From contig OX327705.1 in assembly GCA_946807835.1 (NCBI GenBank), positions 16,336,501 to 16,400,500 on the forward strand: 64,000 bases of DNA, given 5' to 3'. Positions within the stretch are counted from its first letter, which is position 1. Each line of letters starts with the position of its first letter. Both the position numbers and the translations under genes were made by a program. The notes under the pieces were generated by a model, which saw nothing but the letters and a program-made list of their open reading frames with translations, searched no databases and was not told the origin of the DNA. This stretch comes from Ailanthus altissimus. Lineage: Eukaryota; Streptophyta; Magnoliopsida; Sapindales; Simaroubaceae. Shown piece by piece: positions 1-12,388 of this stretch.

Positions 1-882
1 AAAGCGCCTTTCACTGTGAACATCTATCCTTTCCTAAGTCTTTATGGAAATGATGACTTTCCTGTTAACTATGCTTTCTTTGATGGGGGTACTCCAATTG
101 TTGATAGTGCTACTGGGATTCAGTACACAAATGTGTTTGATGCCAACTTTGATACCTTGGTTTCGGCTCTGAAAGCTGTTGGCCAAGGAGACATCCCAAT
201 TTTTGTAGGAGAGGTTGGTTGGCCTACAGATGGAGAAAAGAATGCTAATGTTGGTAACGCTTATAGATTTTATAATGGGCTTTTTCCAAGACTTGCGGCG
301 AACAAAGGCACCCCACTTCGGCCTGGATATATTGAGGTTTACTTGTTTGGTTTACTTGATGAGGATGCAAAGAGCATTGATCCTGGAAAATTTGAGCGTC
401 ATTGGGGTATCTTTAAGTATGATGGGCAGCCTAAATTCGCATTGGATCTTTCTGTTCAGGGTCAAAAAAAACTTCCTGTTGGTGCAAAGGATGTGAAATA
501 TCTTCCTAACAAATGGTGTATGTTAAATCCAAATGCCAAGGATTTGAGCAAACTTACAGAAAATGTAAACTACGCATGCACCTTTGGAGATTGCACAACA
601 CTTGGATATGGCTCTTCTTGCAATAGCTTGGATGCTAATGGGAATGCTTCTTATGCATTCAATATGTACTACCAAATGAAGAATCAGGATGACTTGGCCT
701 GTGGTTTTCAAGGTTTGGCCAAGGTTACCACACAGAATATCTCACAAGGGCAATGCAATTTCCCCATTCAACTAGCTTCTTCCTCTCTTGCTCCTGGTGC
801 TATCTCTTCTTCTCCTTCTTCAAGCCCCTCGCTTGTAGGTTTAGCATTTGTTATAGCATTATTAACATTCATGATGCTGTAG
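1..882 (+). CDS. Glucan endo-1,3-beta-glucosidase (GH17 with CBM43/X8), 3' part
   Basis: The reading frame is open from base 1, so the gene starts before the window; 293 residues are visible. The family hydrolyses beta-1,3-glucan (callose) at the cell wall and plasmodesmata. Seen: the GH17 nucleophile motif GEVGWP with its Glu at codon 211-213, the end of the barrel (motifs [11 protein letters not shown] and ERHWGIF), then a CBM43/X8 domain from about residue 165 with six cysteines (WC, YAC, GDC, SSC, LAC, GQC). A Ser/Pro-rich linker and a hydrophobic C-terminus ([16 protein letters not shown]) look like a GPI-anchor signal, so the protein is probably on the outer plasma membrane. The proton-donor Glu and the signal peptide lie outside the window. 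No internal stop or intron is seen here. It resembles the plant GH17 subgroup annotated as glucanase 5/6/8, but the exact orthologue cannot be set from this fragment. Confidence 0.93.
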   Translation, partial: KAPFTVNIYPFLSLYGNDDFPVNYAFFDGGTPIVDSATGIQYTNVFDANFDTLVSALKAVGQGDIPIFVGEVGWPTDGEKNANVGNAYRFYNGLFPRLAANKGTPLRPGYIEVYLFGLLDEDAKSIDPGKFERHWGIFKYDGQPKFALDLSVQGQKKLPVGAKDVKYLPNKWCMLNPNAKDLSKLTENVNYACTFGDCTTLGYGSSCNSLDANGNASYAFNMYYQMKNQDDLACGFQGLAKVTTQNISQGQCNFPIQLASSSLAPGAISSSPSSSPSLVGLAFVIALLTFMML

Positions 883-943
883 ATTGACTTTTTTGGATGT
901 ATGTTACAGCTTCTTGAGCCATATTTGTTTCAATTGATTATTC

Positions 944-949
944 AATAAA
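944..949 (+). terminator. Probable polyadenylation signal of the glucanase gene
   Basis: AATAAA lies 62 bases after the glucanase stop codon, in an AT-rich 3' UTR. This is a usual distance for a plant near-upstream element. Confidence 0.55.
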
Positions 950-1383
950 ATTACATTTGATTCACTGATTTCTTAGCCTCCCAGCAGCTAACTGTTAGTT
1001 TTTTTGTATGGCCGTGAATCAAATTAATCCATATTTTGGGATCGTCTTGTATATCTTCCAGCACAATGTTCTTATTGCTCTCGTCTATTTTCGCAGTACC
1101 TCCACATGAGAGAAATAAAAACCATGGCCGAATCATCTTTAGTTGTAGAAACTAGAAAGAGTGAGCACTTTCCTTTGGCGTCTGTTTCATCAGCTATTGC
1201 TATTGGTGATCGAGTTATGCTTTTACGTTTGTGACCCTTTTTTATTTTATGAGCCAACGGCTATAGGCTATACCTCCAATCTCTCTAGGCTTGGTTGGTA
1301 GAAACTATCTGATTTTTAGTCATAAACCTAAAGGAGAAGACCTATTTTCTGACTATGATAGGAGAAGGAATTTTTGGCGCAAA
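950..1383. other. Intergenic flank, no gene recognised
   Basis: Short frames on the minus strand show no family signature. This is the downstream flank of the glucanase and the target of the copia insertion. Confidence 0.5.
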
Positions 1384-1388
1384 GTTTC

Positions 1389-4167
1389 TGTTGTAAATAT
1401 ACAACACAAGACCTCTCAAGCTTTCAACAGAATCAAAAATTAATCAACAAATGCAATCCACCAAGATGAACAGAAACACACAAGAATCTATAGTGGTTCG
1501 GCTACCAAGGTAGCCTACATTCACTTCACGAGCTCAATAATGGAGGCTCGGTCTTTGCACTATTACCAGATTAGTTACAACCCTAAATACAATCGGTCTT
1601 CTAATCATATAATTCTTAGAGAAGAGAATATCCAATGACACAAGAAGAACAGAATAGATTTCATTAAGAAAACCAGAAACCCTAGGCTATTCTGTTTTTC
1701 CCCCTTTTCTCTCTCTCCCTGAAGACTCTTGAACAAAAGCAAGAATTTGGATAATTCAACAAGATGCGTAAATGACATATATATATATATATATCAGATA
1801 CTAAACGGTAACGTTTCTACTTAGGGGAACCTTTTGTTGTGTGATATGGTGTGTGATGTGTATAGATGTGTATAATTTCAAAAATTAAATACGCAACGGA
1901 AGTATTCATACATATTAAACAATATGTAACATATTCAATCATGTATGATCATTCAAGTACATATATATATCTCATATATATATTTCATGCATGATATAAA
2001 ATGAATAACAAATTAATAACCTACCCGGATATGAAGGTAGCTTTACAAATCTTCAAGAACTCCAAGCTTCAATTTTGTTGAGCTCACCTTGAAGTGTTCC
2101 CTTGCACAATTCTAGTTCACAACTAAATCCGGTGGGATTGTGAAGCTAGAATGGCAGCCTTGAATTTCCAGCAATTGATTGTTTTAACACTTAAAACAAT
2201 TTGTCCTTATGATTACTACCAAGAGATAAGAAGAATTGGGTGTTTTCTATAGTTCTTTACAACTCTATATGTTGTAGCTTGGTAAGCCTTTGCATTTTCT
2301 CTCAACACTTTGAGAAAAACACTTAGGAAAAGCTCTCAATTCTCTCTCTTTTCTCCTAGAACGAATTTCACTCTATCTTGCACACATTGAACTCTTTCAA
2401 TTCTTTCTTAAGTGCAAAAAATGATTTCTCTTAGTGCTCCACCACCACTTAACCATGTTTGCCATTACAAACATTAATCTATCATATTTTTCACTCACCA
2501 ATTTGATTCAACCAATTGAGTCAATTTCTAGAGAGTAAATGGCATTTAATCAATGTTAAGTGGTTTTACCACTTCCTTAGTGCATCATTTAAGAATTACA
2601 AAGTGGTAAACTTTCCTTATTATTAATAACAAGTGCATTCTCCATTAGTAAATGGTGTTTGCCACTTATTCCAATTAATAATAATAATTTGATTAATATA
2701 TAAAATATTAATAATTCAAAACTATTTTGATTATTTACATTTACCATATATGTATTTACCAAGCAAGGTAAATAGGTAAATACATGGTAAATAATTTATG
2801 GAGCAAGATTATGTCACTTGTCAATTTCTTATTGGTTAACAACTCTTGTAAACTAATAATGTGTTTTACCTTCAATTATTGACAAGTGAATAATAAAAGG
2901 AACTTATAAACATTTTTCATTTTGCTGAAAATTGTTGGATTAATTATTCAATCCAATTCGCCGCCCCGGTGCACAACGAGTACACTTCATATTGTGAGAC
3001 TCTCTAGGTCTAATGCCCGATTTGTCATATGAAACTATTTCACACGTCCGTGAACAATGTCCCACACACATGTTACAGATATTACAAAACGGCGCATTAG
3101 ACCATACAAGTTGAGGTTATAACATATTCGTATAATCCTTCCATCATAAATATCCTAGAAGAGCGGAGATATAGATCAACACCGTCAAGTCTCCATGTGC
3201 TCAACCATAAACTTATCTCTAGATTTGTATTTCAATAAATAATATCCGTAAACACTTTCACGATATTATTTTCCCAAGAAATTCTTGGATGTCTGCTTAT
3301 GGCCATAAGACTTTCTGAAATACAATCTTAGAGTTACATGATATTTTACTCACCCAATTGAGTTGATGGATCCCATATCTGTACACACCAGACTCCATGA
3401 GCATCGGACCATACCCAGCGACACCCAGCGGTCAGACCATGAAAGGTATCTGACATGTGTGGAACCAAAGTATGATGGATCACTCACAAGTCCACCGTGG
3501 CACTCAGGTCTAAGGACCACGAATACTACTCAACTCGAAAGATCCTCCATTGACGGCTTTATGGGATGTCTATTGGAGATCTTTGTGAGTCTGTTCAATA
3601 TTCAGTCCTTACTGAATACTTGTATCTCTATACGAGTTTCCACTAAACTCATGGTCTGCTAAGACTAACCATCTGGACTATCTAGATATAAACATACACT
3701 GATCTATATATATATATATTAAGATCTTTACTAGCAGACCCGCATTAGTGAAGGTAGATCAGGAACATTAAATTTAAGAACATATTTGCATAACAACATT
3801 TCTTAGCACCATTTGCAACTCATTGCAACTATGTCATTATTAATATATTCTTAGGTCTTTGTCCCATTTCAGACAAGGCTCTAACTCTTTAGATTTTACT
3901 AACTCTTAGTTCTGATCTAAACTTTTTTAGATCAGATCTGAACTCGTTCAGATCATACAATGTCTAAAACGTTACAAGCATCTTACCATATTTATAAATA
4001 AAATAATTAGTGATATATTGAAATCATAAATGTATAAACATAAAGCAAATATTTATACATAAAAGGGATGGCACGTAAGCACAAATCCCAACACCTTTAA
4101 CCGTAAATGACTTAAATGCCCAAAAGTTCAGAAGTATTTACTTAAAGAACCAAATATATATATTACA
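1389..4167 (-). repeat. Copia 3' LTR, split by a solo LTR
   Basis: It matches the 5' LTR (8464-8975) almost base for base over 1389-1834 and 4094-4167. The interruption at 1835-4093 is foreign. Without it the LTR is about 515 bp, as expected from its partner. It contains an (AT)n run near 1776-1794. Confidence 0.93.
1835..4093 (-). mobile_element. Solo LTR (family A) inserted in the copia LTR
   Basis: The insert is 2259 bp, has TGTTG/CAACA ends and is flanked by a 5-bp duplication CCTTT (1830-1834 and 4094-4098). There is no internal retroelement coding region, which is the signature of an LTR left after LTR-LTR recombination. I read it as minus strand because the reverse complement begins TGTTGGGATTTGTGC, a common plant LTR start. 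Related sequence recurs at 18390-19763 and 25123-28317. An open frame at 3363-3662 is partly shared with the 27.6-kb copy but is probably incidental to the LTR. Confidence 0.88.
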
Positions 4168-4181
4168 AATTCCACCTTGGT
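4168..4181 (-). other. Polypurine tract of the copia element
   Basis: Read on the minus strand, CCAAGGTGGAATT abuts the 3' LTR. It is the expected plus-strand primer position. Confidence 0.6.
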
Positions 4182-4255
4182 TCTTTAAGTAAATAATTCT
4201 TAGATGCAGAGAATCAGCTTCCTTGCATCATTGCTCTGACTTACCAAACTCTTCA

Positions 4256-6206
4256 TCATCTGTCAATGTTGAGCAGACTTAGACAGTGATCAAATTGGCT
4301 TGTTGTTATTACTTTTGTCCCCATATCAGCTGAGTTTTCATCTGTTGGTATCTTTCTCACTTCTAGTTCACCTTTTGATATTATGTCTCTGATGAAGTGA
4401 AAATTTATGTCTACATGCTTCGTTCTCTCATGGAACATTGGATTTCTGCACAGATGTAGTGCACTCTGACTGTCAGAGTGTATTGTAACTGGTCTGTTTA
4501 GTTTCTTAAGTTCACTCAACATTCCCTTTAGCCAAATGCCTTCTTTCACTGCTTCTGTCAAGGCCACATACTCTGCCTCTATACTTGAGAGTGCAACGAT
4601 TGATTGTAGCTGTGATTTCCAGTTTATGCAACATCTACCAAGAGTAAAATAATAGGCTATCACAGATATTCTTTTATCTCTATCACCTGCAAAATCAGAG
4701 TCTATATATCCAACAAGCTCAATTTCTTTGTTAGTCCCATTAAACATTAAGCCATAATCTAATGTACCACATATATATCTCAGTAGCCATTTTATACCTG
4801 ACCAATGAGCTTTACCAGGGTTAGACATATATCTACTGAGTACACTAATGGAATAAGCTAGGTCAGGTCTGGTGCAAATCATAGAGTACATGACTGAACC
4901 TACAACATTAGCATATGGTACATTTTCCATTTCATGTATTTCTTTATCAGTTTTGGGACACTGTTCAAGGGAAAATTGGAAGTGGGCAGCTTGAGGTATT
5001 TTGACAGGTTTCGCCTTTATCATGGAAAACTTAGTCAAGACTTTTTCTAAATATCCTTTTTGAGTTAAAAACAGCTTTCTTTTAATTATGTTCCTTATTA
5101 TGTTAACTCCTAAAATTTTCTTAACAGGACCAAGGTCTTTCATGTCAAATTCCGATTTTAGGAGTTTTTTCAACATATTGATTTCAGTCTTACTTTTGCT
5201 GGTTAAGAGCATATCATCAACATAAAATAACAAGTAAATTTCTACATCACTGCCTATATTCATAAAGTAAAAAACAACTATCATAGCTACTTCTATTAAA
5301 TCTCAATTTTATTATAAAGGCATCAAATCTTTTGTACCATTGCCTTGGTGACTGTTTTAGTCCATATAGGGATTTTTTCAATAGACACACATGATTAGGT
5401 CTGGTTTTATCTTCAAATCCTAGTGGCTGTCTCATATATATAGTTTCTTCAAGTTCACCATGTAGGAAAGCAGTTTTGACATCTAATTATTCTAGTTCCC
5501 AATCAAAGTGTGAGACTAGGGCTAGAACAAGTCTTATTGTTGTATACTTAACTACAAGTGAGAAAATTTTAGTATAATCAATTCTCTTCTTTTGTGAGAA
5601 TCCTTTAGCCACTAATCTAGCCTTAAATCAAAGTGGATCAATGTTGTTTGTTCCTTCTTTCAATTTGTACATCCATTTGCATTCAACAGGTTTCTATTTT
5701 TATAGATGAGGTACCAATATCCATGTGTTATTTAATTCAAGAGATTTCATTTCATCACACATTGCACGATACCAGTTCTTAGCATTATTACCAGTTATTG
5801 CTTCTTCATAAGTGTTAGGCTCAGATATATTTAATTCTAATGATGGCATTAAAGCAAATGCAATAAGATCATAGGACAAATATTTAGAAGGAGCTTTTAC
5901 CTCTCTCCTTACTCTATCCCTCACAAGTTGATAATCTTGCAGAGAAGATGAGGACTTCGACTGTCCTTGCTGACTTTGTCGATCTATCAGTTCATCATTA
6001 TCTTGAACAAGTTCTTTTATCTGATCTTGTGGTACTTCCACCTCAAAGTGAGTTGTCTCCTTGTTGGTGGCTGAATTCTGTTTCTGGCCTATACTTATAT
6101 CATCTGTATTTTTTGGATTAGTGTTTAAACAAGGCATAATAGCTTCATTAAAAATGACATTACGACTGATAATAATTTTTACCCCTGGACTGTCCCTCAG
6201 CCACAA
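4256..6206 (-). pseudogene. Copia pol: reverse transcriptase and RNase H
   Basis: Minus-strand frames give the end of the integrase linker (6206 down to about 5700), RT with the motifs [13 protein letters not shown] near 5450-5490, [17 protein letters not shown] and the catalytic box FYVDDMLL, and then RNase H with DSDFAGD, SSIEAEYVAL and HSDSQSALHL. The last frame is open for 342 codons (5284 to 4256) and ends with the usual copia C-terminus. RT is broken by a frameshift near 5285 and by stops between 5436 and 5700. RT and RNase H would copy element RNA into DNA; this copy cannot. Confidence 0.93.
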
Positions 6207-6221
6207 TCTATAACCTTTTAC

Positions 6222-7300
6222 TCATTCTAGATAACCTAAGAACACACACTTATTAGACCTAGGTTCTAGTTTATCATCTGACTTGTGTGCATATGCAGCA
6301 CACCCAAACACTCTCAAATGTTTATAACTAGTTTTTCTTCCTAACCAAAGTTCTTGTGGAACTTTAAAGTTTATTGCACTTGCAGGTGATCTATTTATCA
6401 GATAACAAGCTGTATGTAATGTTTCCCCCCAAAAATGTTTTGATAACCCTGAACTGATTAGCATACATCTTATTTTATTCAGAAGGGTTCTGTTCATTCT
6501 TTCAGCAACCCTATTTTGTTGAGGTGTATAAGATACACTTCTATGTCTTAGAATACCATTAACCTTACAAAAGTTGTTAAATTCTTCATTACAGAACTTT
6601 AAACCATTATCAGTTCTCAAGGCTTTTAGCCTTTTACCAGTTTGGTTTTCAACTAAGTTCTTCCACTGTTTAAACTTGACAAAGGTTTCACTTTTATTCT
6701 TTAATAAGTACACCCATAGTTTTCAGGAATAGTCATCTATTATTGACAAGAAATACCTATTTTCAACATGTGTACTAGTGTGAGTTGGACCCCATAAGTC
6801 TGCATGAGCATATTCTAATACAGTTTTGGATCTATGGGTACTTAGTTTAAAACTCAATCTTTACTGTTTTCCTAGAATACAATGTTCACAGAACTTTATC
6901 TTCGTGATCTTGTCATTTTCAAGAACTCCATTCTTATTTAACTCAAGTAGACCTTGATCACTGATGTGACCAAGTCTTCTATGCGAAAGTTCTGTATTAT
7001 CTAAGTCCAATGTAACAGCAGCAGTTGCAGGGTCAGTTACTGTCATTCCTTGAAGAATGTAGAGGCCTTTAGTTTTAATCCCTTTTATTATAACCATTGC
7101 ACCATAGATTATTTTTAATTGGTCATTCTCTACTTTACAGGTGTATCCACCTTCATCCAATATACCTAAAGAAATTAAGTTTCTTTTTAATTTAGGTACA
7201 TATCTAACATTCTCAAGGAATCTTATACGGCCATCAAACATTTTGATAGCCACAGTCCCTATTCCTTCTACCCCACATGTTTCATTATTACCCATCATAA
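6222..7300 (-). pseudogene. Copia pol: GAG-pre-integrase and integrase
   Basis: Minus-strand frames show the pre-integrase zinc-binding part (ELSHRRLGHISDQGLLEL, then FCEHCILGKQ) and the DDE core: first Asp in ADLWGP near 6770, second in RTDNGLKF near 6610, Glu in NRVAERMNRT near 6500. The 163-codon frame at 6713-6222 is clean. Upstream there is a stop after GKQ and another within the segment just after the first Asp. The family joins element cDNA to host DNA. Confidence 0.92.
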
Positions 7301-7450
7301 CTATTCCACCATTAAGTTCCTTTTTAATTCAGGTACATATCTAACATTCTCAAGGAATCTTATACGGCCATCAAACATTTTGATAGCCACAATCCCTATT
7401 CCTTCTACCCTACATGTTTCATTATTACCCATCATAACTATTCCACCATT
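7177..7450 (-). repeat. 137-bp tandem duplication inside the copia protease/pol region
   Basis: Unit 7177-7313 is followed directly by 7314-7450, with only a few differences. Both encode the stretch around MMGNNETC and FLENVRYVP. Since 137 is not a multiple of three, the duplication shifts the reading frame between protease and integrase. Confidence 0.9.
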
Positions 7451-8368
7451 ATATTCTTTAAAGTCTTTAAACCAATCTTTATTGGGGCACATGTGATATG
7501 TATAGCCTGAGTCCAGTACCCATTCATTTACATTACCATTTAAAGAAATTGTTAATGCCTTAGCGCTTTCATAACCATCAGTGGCTATGGCAGCTTCTGA
7601 GTTTTCAGGTGTTTTTTCTTTAGATTTCTTTAATCTCTTATAACAATTTCTTCTAATGTGTCCTTCTTTGCCATAATAGTAGCATATTCTAGGCCCAGAC
7701 CTTGACTTGGATCTAGATTTTCCTCTAAATTTTTCTTTATTGTCTTTCTTTTCATTCCTGCCTCTAGCAAACAAGTTTTCACTATTATGAGTTTCCTTTC
7801 TTTTTAACTTTATTTCTTGTTCACGAGCTCTCAGAGCAGATAAACAATCATCTAATGTTAGAGATGTTCTACCATACTTAATGGCCGATTTAACATCTTT
7901 AAAGGAAACAGGTAATGAATTCAGCAAAATTACAGCTTGATTTTCATCCGAGATGGTTTCACTAGTATTAGTTAGGTCTATGCATATCCTTTTAAAACCA
8001 TCAAGATTTCCTTCAAGTCCTTTAGTGGAGTCTATCTTATAACCAAATAGCCTTTCTTTTAACAGTATTTTACTAGATAAAGATTTTGAAATGAACAAGT
8101 TTTCGAGCTTACCCTAGAGACCAGCTGCCGTGGTCTCTTCGTTTACCTGTCGCAGGACATTGTCCGAGAGCTGTAGCACAATGGCACTAAACGCTGTTTC
8201 ATCTTGTTCTGTCATTTGTTCTGGCGCCATTGTTTTTGGGTGCTCCAGAGGGTCTATCAAGGCTCTTGACACCTTCTGTTGTACCAGGATTGCTTTTATC
8301 TTCTTTTGCCACAAATTGAAGTCTCCACGTCCATCGAACTTATCGATCTCAAATCTTGTGGTACTCAT
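7301..8368 (-). pseudogene. Copia gag and protease
   Basis: The gag start (MSTTRFEIDKFDGRGDF) is at 8368 and is typical of Tork/Tnt1-like copia gag. After 84 codons a TAG replaces what is normally a Trp codon (AGL-stop-GKLE), and the frame then continues from about 8098. The zinc knuckle near 7680 reads C-x2-Y-x4-H-x4-C, so its second Cys is lost. Protease follows with WVLDSGYTYHMC near 7500 (DSG catalytic triad). Downstream the frame is broken by the 137-bp duplication. Gag would form the particle and protease would process it. Confidence 0.92.
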
Positions 8369-8450
8369 GACTTCAAAACATCGATTCTTTAGAACACACT
8401 AGTGGGAAAGAACAAAGAAGTCTTTTGAATCATAAACCCTACAACCCTAA

Positions 8451-8462
8451 GCTCTGATACCA
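8451..8462 (-). other. Primer binding site, tRNA-iMet
   Basis: The minus strand reads TGGTATCAGAGC one base inside the 5' LTR, the classic initiator-Met tRNA complement used by plant copia elements. Confidence 0.93.
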
Positions 8463-8463
8463 C

Positions 8464-8975
8464 TGTTGTAAATATACAACACAAGACCTCTTAAGCTTTC
8501 AACAGAATCAGAAATTAATCAGCAAATGCAATCCGCCAAGATGAACAAGAAACACACAAGAATCTATAGTGGTTCGGCTACCAAGGTAGCCTACATTCAC
8601 TTCACGAGCTCAACAATGGAGGCTCAGTCTTTGCACTATTACCAGATTAGTTACAGCCCTAAATACAATTAGTCTTCTAATCATACAATTCTTAGAGAAG
8701 AGAATATCCAATGACACAAGAAGAACAGAACAGATTTCACCAAGAAAACCAGAAACCCTAGGCTATTCTGTTTTTCCCCTTTTTCTCTCTCTCCCTGAAG
8801 ACTCTCGAACAAAAGCAAGAATTTGGATAATTTAACAAGATGCGTAAATGACATATATATATATATCAGATACTAAACGGTGACGTTTCTACTTAGGGGA
8901 ACCTTTAACCGTAAATGACTTAAATGCCCAAAAGTTCAGAAGTATTTACTTAAAGAACCAAATATATATATTACA
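8464..8975 (-). repeat. Copia 5' LTR
   Basis: 512 bp, TG...CA ends, near-identical to the split LTR at 1389-4167, and followed by the target duplication GTTTC. Confidence 0.95.
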
Positions 8976-8980
8976 GTTTC

Positions 8981-9116
8981 CTTTCAATTTTGAAGTGTTC
9001 TTTTTTCTTCTATAAGAAATAGCTGCAAGATATGGAGGCTACACTGTTCTTATCTAATTTATGAAATACCAAATACATTCAATTTATTTCGTTGCCAAGT
9101 TGAAATTCAGAGTTCG
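8981..9116. other. Intergenic DNA, nothing recognised
   Basis: Short flank between the copia element and the foldback repeat, with no coding signal. Confidence 0.5.
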
Positions 9117-9422
9117 TATATTTAAGGGAGAAAAAAATATTTAAACCCATAACGTTTAAAAAAAATATATATTTTAGTAAAATTTTAATAATTTTAAAAT
9201 TTTTATCATATCTTTATAAAATAACGATTTTTATTTATTTTAACAATAAAAAAAGTCTGCATGTCTCTCGTTTTTAAAATTTTAAACATTTAAATACTTT
9301 TTAATTAAAATAAACAAAAATTATTATTTAACAAAGATATCAGATTTTGAAACTATTAAATTTACATATCCCTTTATTAAAATACTAAGAGTTTAAATGT
9401 TAATTTCTCTATATTTAATAAT
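9117..9422. mobile_element. Palindromic foldback element (MITE-like)
   Basis: The left arm (about 9117-9250) and the reverse complement of the right arm (about 9295-9420) match imperfectly along most of their length, including the outermost parts. The centre lies near 9270. It has no ORF. Length and full-length palindromy suit a MITE. I could not fix a target duplication. Confidence 0.6.
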
Positions 9423-11477
9423 ATCTACAAACTTACAATACAATGTTTGCTTAAACCATTGAAAGTGATGGAGACTAGTCTCCTTAGATCATATTTGGCA
9501 TATTTGATAGTTCATGAGATTCGGGACCGAACTATTTGATGGGATTGGTTTTTTCAAACTCTTAATGCAAACTTTCGAAGCTAAATTAAATTAATAATTT
9601 GGTAATCAACTTTTGACTAATTAATTGATTTATCGGTTCCTTAACTAAAATTTTCATTTTATAATGAGTCATCTTATGACATTTTAAAAATCTCTTTTTC
9701 CTATTCTCAATTTAGAGGCTTTTAATCTTTCTTATCTCCTGAAATTCTTTCAAATTGTATAAAAAGTTCATTTAGTTCGTAGCTTTCTCCTTTTTCTTTT
9801 TTTAGTTTATTTATTTAACTCATAATACCATCTTATTCAACTGGTCTTATCATGGCATATAATAAGTTGCTAATTAAACTCCTAAATAACCAAGGACCTT
9901 TATATGAGCTTTCTGGGCCAACTAAAACTTTCTTCTGTTCTCTCTTCGGCTGACTAGAGGCCTTATTGCGATTTTTTTTCCCTTTTATAATATTTTTATT
10001 ATTTTTGAATCTTTTTCATATCTATCATAATAACTAATAAAGTAGTATTAAGCTTATAAAGTTAGATAAAATTTATGTATCTCAATTAATATATTACTAA
10101 TCAATAACTACCATGTATTAAATAATTTTGACAATATAATCTTTAATAATGTAGTAGTAATACGCATAGTTATTAATTATTTAGTTCTTTAACTATTTCA
10201 AGTTTCCTGAATTTATATTTTTATTAAAAAAATTTCTTATTTTTTAAATGAATATACTTTAAAAGATTTATATTTCTTATTTTTGTAACATACAACTAAT
10301 TTTTACTATAAGAATAATATTCCTAACACTAACAAAAATATAATTTTTCTTTCATCGAAGTTATTCTATTTGTGTGTGCTTTATCTAGCACATTCATTTT
10401 AATAAGTATTTTTTTTTCTATTTCATATATTTATGTATGTATGTAAGTAAGTATTTTAAAGTGAATTTATTCAATCTACTGAATTTATTATGTCGCAATT
10501 TATTTATTTAAAATAAAAAATTAAAGAATTATTTCTTACTTTAGTAAATTAATTCCTTTGTGCCAACTTTTCTAATTTTCATGTCAAGAATAGAATATGC
10601 TTTGTAATAAAATAATGTGAGTTTATTATAAATTTCATAATTTTTTTATATTGAAAGAGAAATTTTTTAATTTATTAATTTTATATTATGAGACATCATC
10701 AAACACAACATCAATATCATATCACTATTACAATTTTTTTATAAGTAAAGTTTAGGGATAAAGACACATGGACTCCGAAGTTTTGGAGAAAATGATAATT
10801 CTCCCACCCCAAAAAAAAAAAAAAAAAAATTTAAAGGCACTTAAAAAAACCCCAATTATTACAACTAATGGGTCGGGATATTCATTAAAATGATTAGAAT
10901 TACGGGCAAAGTGGTAACTTTACCAAGAACATATCCTAATTTTGAAATGAGAAGTCCGTGATAAAATAAAGATGATACAGAAATTTGAACACGTGGTAGG
11001 TGAGGATTGGCTATCTCATTTTGGTGTGCAAAAGACATTTGCCTTATTTGAACCCATGATCTTCTATTAAACAGAAATGTAGCTTAACGAAGCACATTCT
11101 TCAACTTTATTACAAGATTGAAAGTAGCTCGACAATCGATGATAATTTAAAAGAAGAATTCTTATATGTAAGGATAAATCCATTCAATATTAAAAGAAAC
11201 CCTAATTTTTTTCAAGGCAAAACAGTAACCACTTTTTTTTTTTTCCATTAATGGGATTTGGTGTTGTTGGATTCGTTTACGGTTTCTTTTTGTTAAATTA
11301 GTGAAAAATTTGATGCATTTTATATCCATGGCTCAATATTTTTTTGTAATGTGTTTTTATGTTGTATCCTTAATTTTAATTTTGTTGAAGATATATTAGT
11401 TCTAGGGTTTGAGTAGAAAAAAACAAAAAATATTTATCTTGAGAATTTATAATATGTATTTGATTCATCATGAAGAT

Positions 11478-11640
11478 GCTAAACAATAAAGTTTTATTTT
11501 GAAAAAATACCATCATTATTAAAATGTACATGTCCTAGGAAAATTATGTCAATTTATTAAGATATGGTATGTTATAAGTGAATATTTGAGATAAGAAATG
11601 AATTCTAGTTTAGAATGACTGATTCAAATGATAAGGAATG
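11478..11640 (+). repeat. Direct repeat, copy 1
   Basis: Resembles 12389-12555 in the same orientation, starting with GCTAAACAA and including ATTAAGATATRGTATGTTA. Confidence 0.65.
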
Positions 11641-12388
11641 GTTAGATCGTTGGGTAATGCATGAATGGATAAACTACTTTAGTTTCTTTTTGCATAACTT
11701 AGCTTATAGAGAAGAACTAACTTCATTCATAGGTTAAGGCATCATTTCTAATTGAAACAACACTAAGTGGCAGTAAAATAGCAATATGAGAATACTTTAC
11801 GACAAAAAAAGAATTGATCAAATTCTATTGAGTTTAATTCATAATGATCATTTATTAAAAAATGACTCTGGTTATCAAATGATTGAATAACCCAGGATAC
11901 TTTACTTGCGATACTTAGCTGATATTCATAAAAAATATATTTAATGCATTATGAGCTCAATACATCTTTTTTAGCAGAAAGACAAGTATTCCTTGCTAAT
12001 TATCAGATAATCACTTATTTACAAATATAAAGATGTGATTTATTTATTAGCCAAGCATTCTTCTTATGGTTAAATCCAATCTCTTGGTCCCTACAGAAAT
12101 GGAAAGGAAAAAAAAATTTCATATTCTTTCACCTAATATCTTTTTATACATAGTAATGGTATCAACTAACTCATATAGCCATATTCTATTAAAATAAAAG
12201 TAAAATAGAAATTGTCTATCGGAGAAATAATCGAGTGGTTGATAGCTCTAGCCTTTACAACCATTGTAGTTTTTTACTTTTCTTACAAAATTGACCTATT
12301 TTCTGAATATAGATGTATGCTTTATATAGATTATAGGTTCATGTATACTAATGAGATGGCTTTTTTTTAAGTAATGGCTAGTCAAATA

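Larger units (their letters stand above)
1384..8980 (-). mobile_element. Ty1/copia LTR retrotransposon, complete but decayed
   Basis: The element reads on the minus strand. Its two LTRs begin TGTTGTAAATATAC and end ATTACA. They are flanked by a perfect 5-bp target duplication GTTTC (1384-1388 and 8976-8980). A tRNA-iMet primer site follows the 5' LTR (8451-8462). Domain order on the minus strand is gag, protease, integrase, RT, RNase H, the copia order. The gag start and general type suggest the Tork/Tnt1-like group (inference). Several stops and an internal 137-bp duplication make it non-functional. A family A solo LTR is inserted in its 3' LTR. Confidence 0.95.

Noticed and set aside
951..1257. 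Two overlapping minus-strand frames after the glucanase gene
   Set aside because: Short, low-complexity, no recognisable motif; they lie in the 3' flank.
3363..3662. A 99-codon open frame inside the family A LTR, partly shared with 27615-27803
   Set aside because: It is shared because the LTR is repeated. There is no domain and it lies in LTR sequence; both copies differ by many non-conservative changes.
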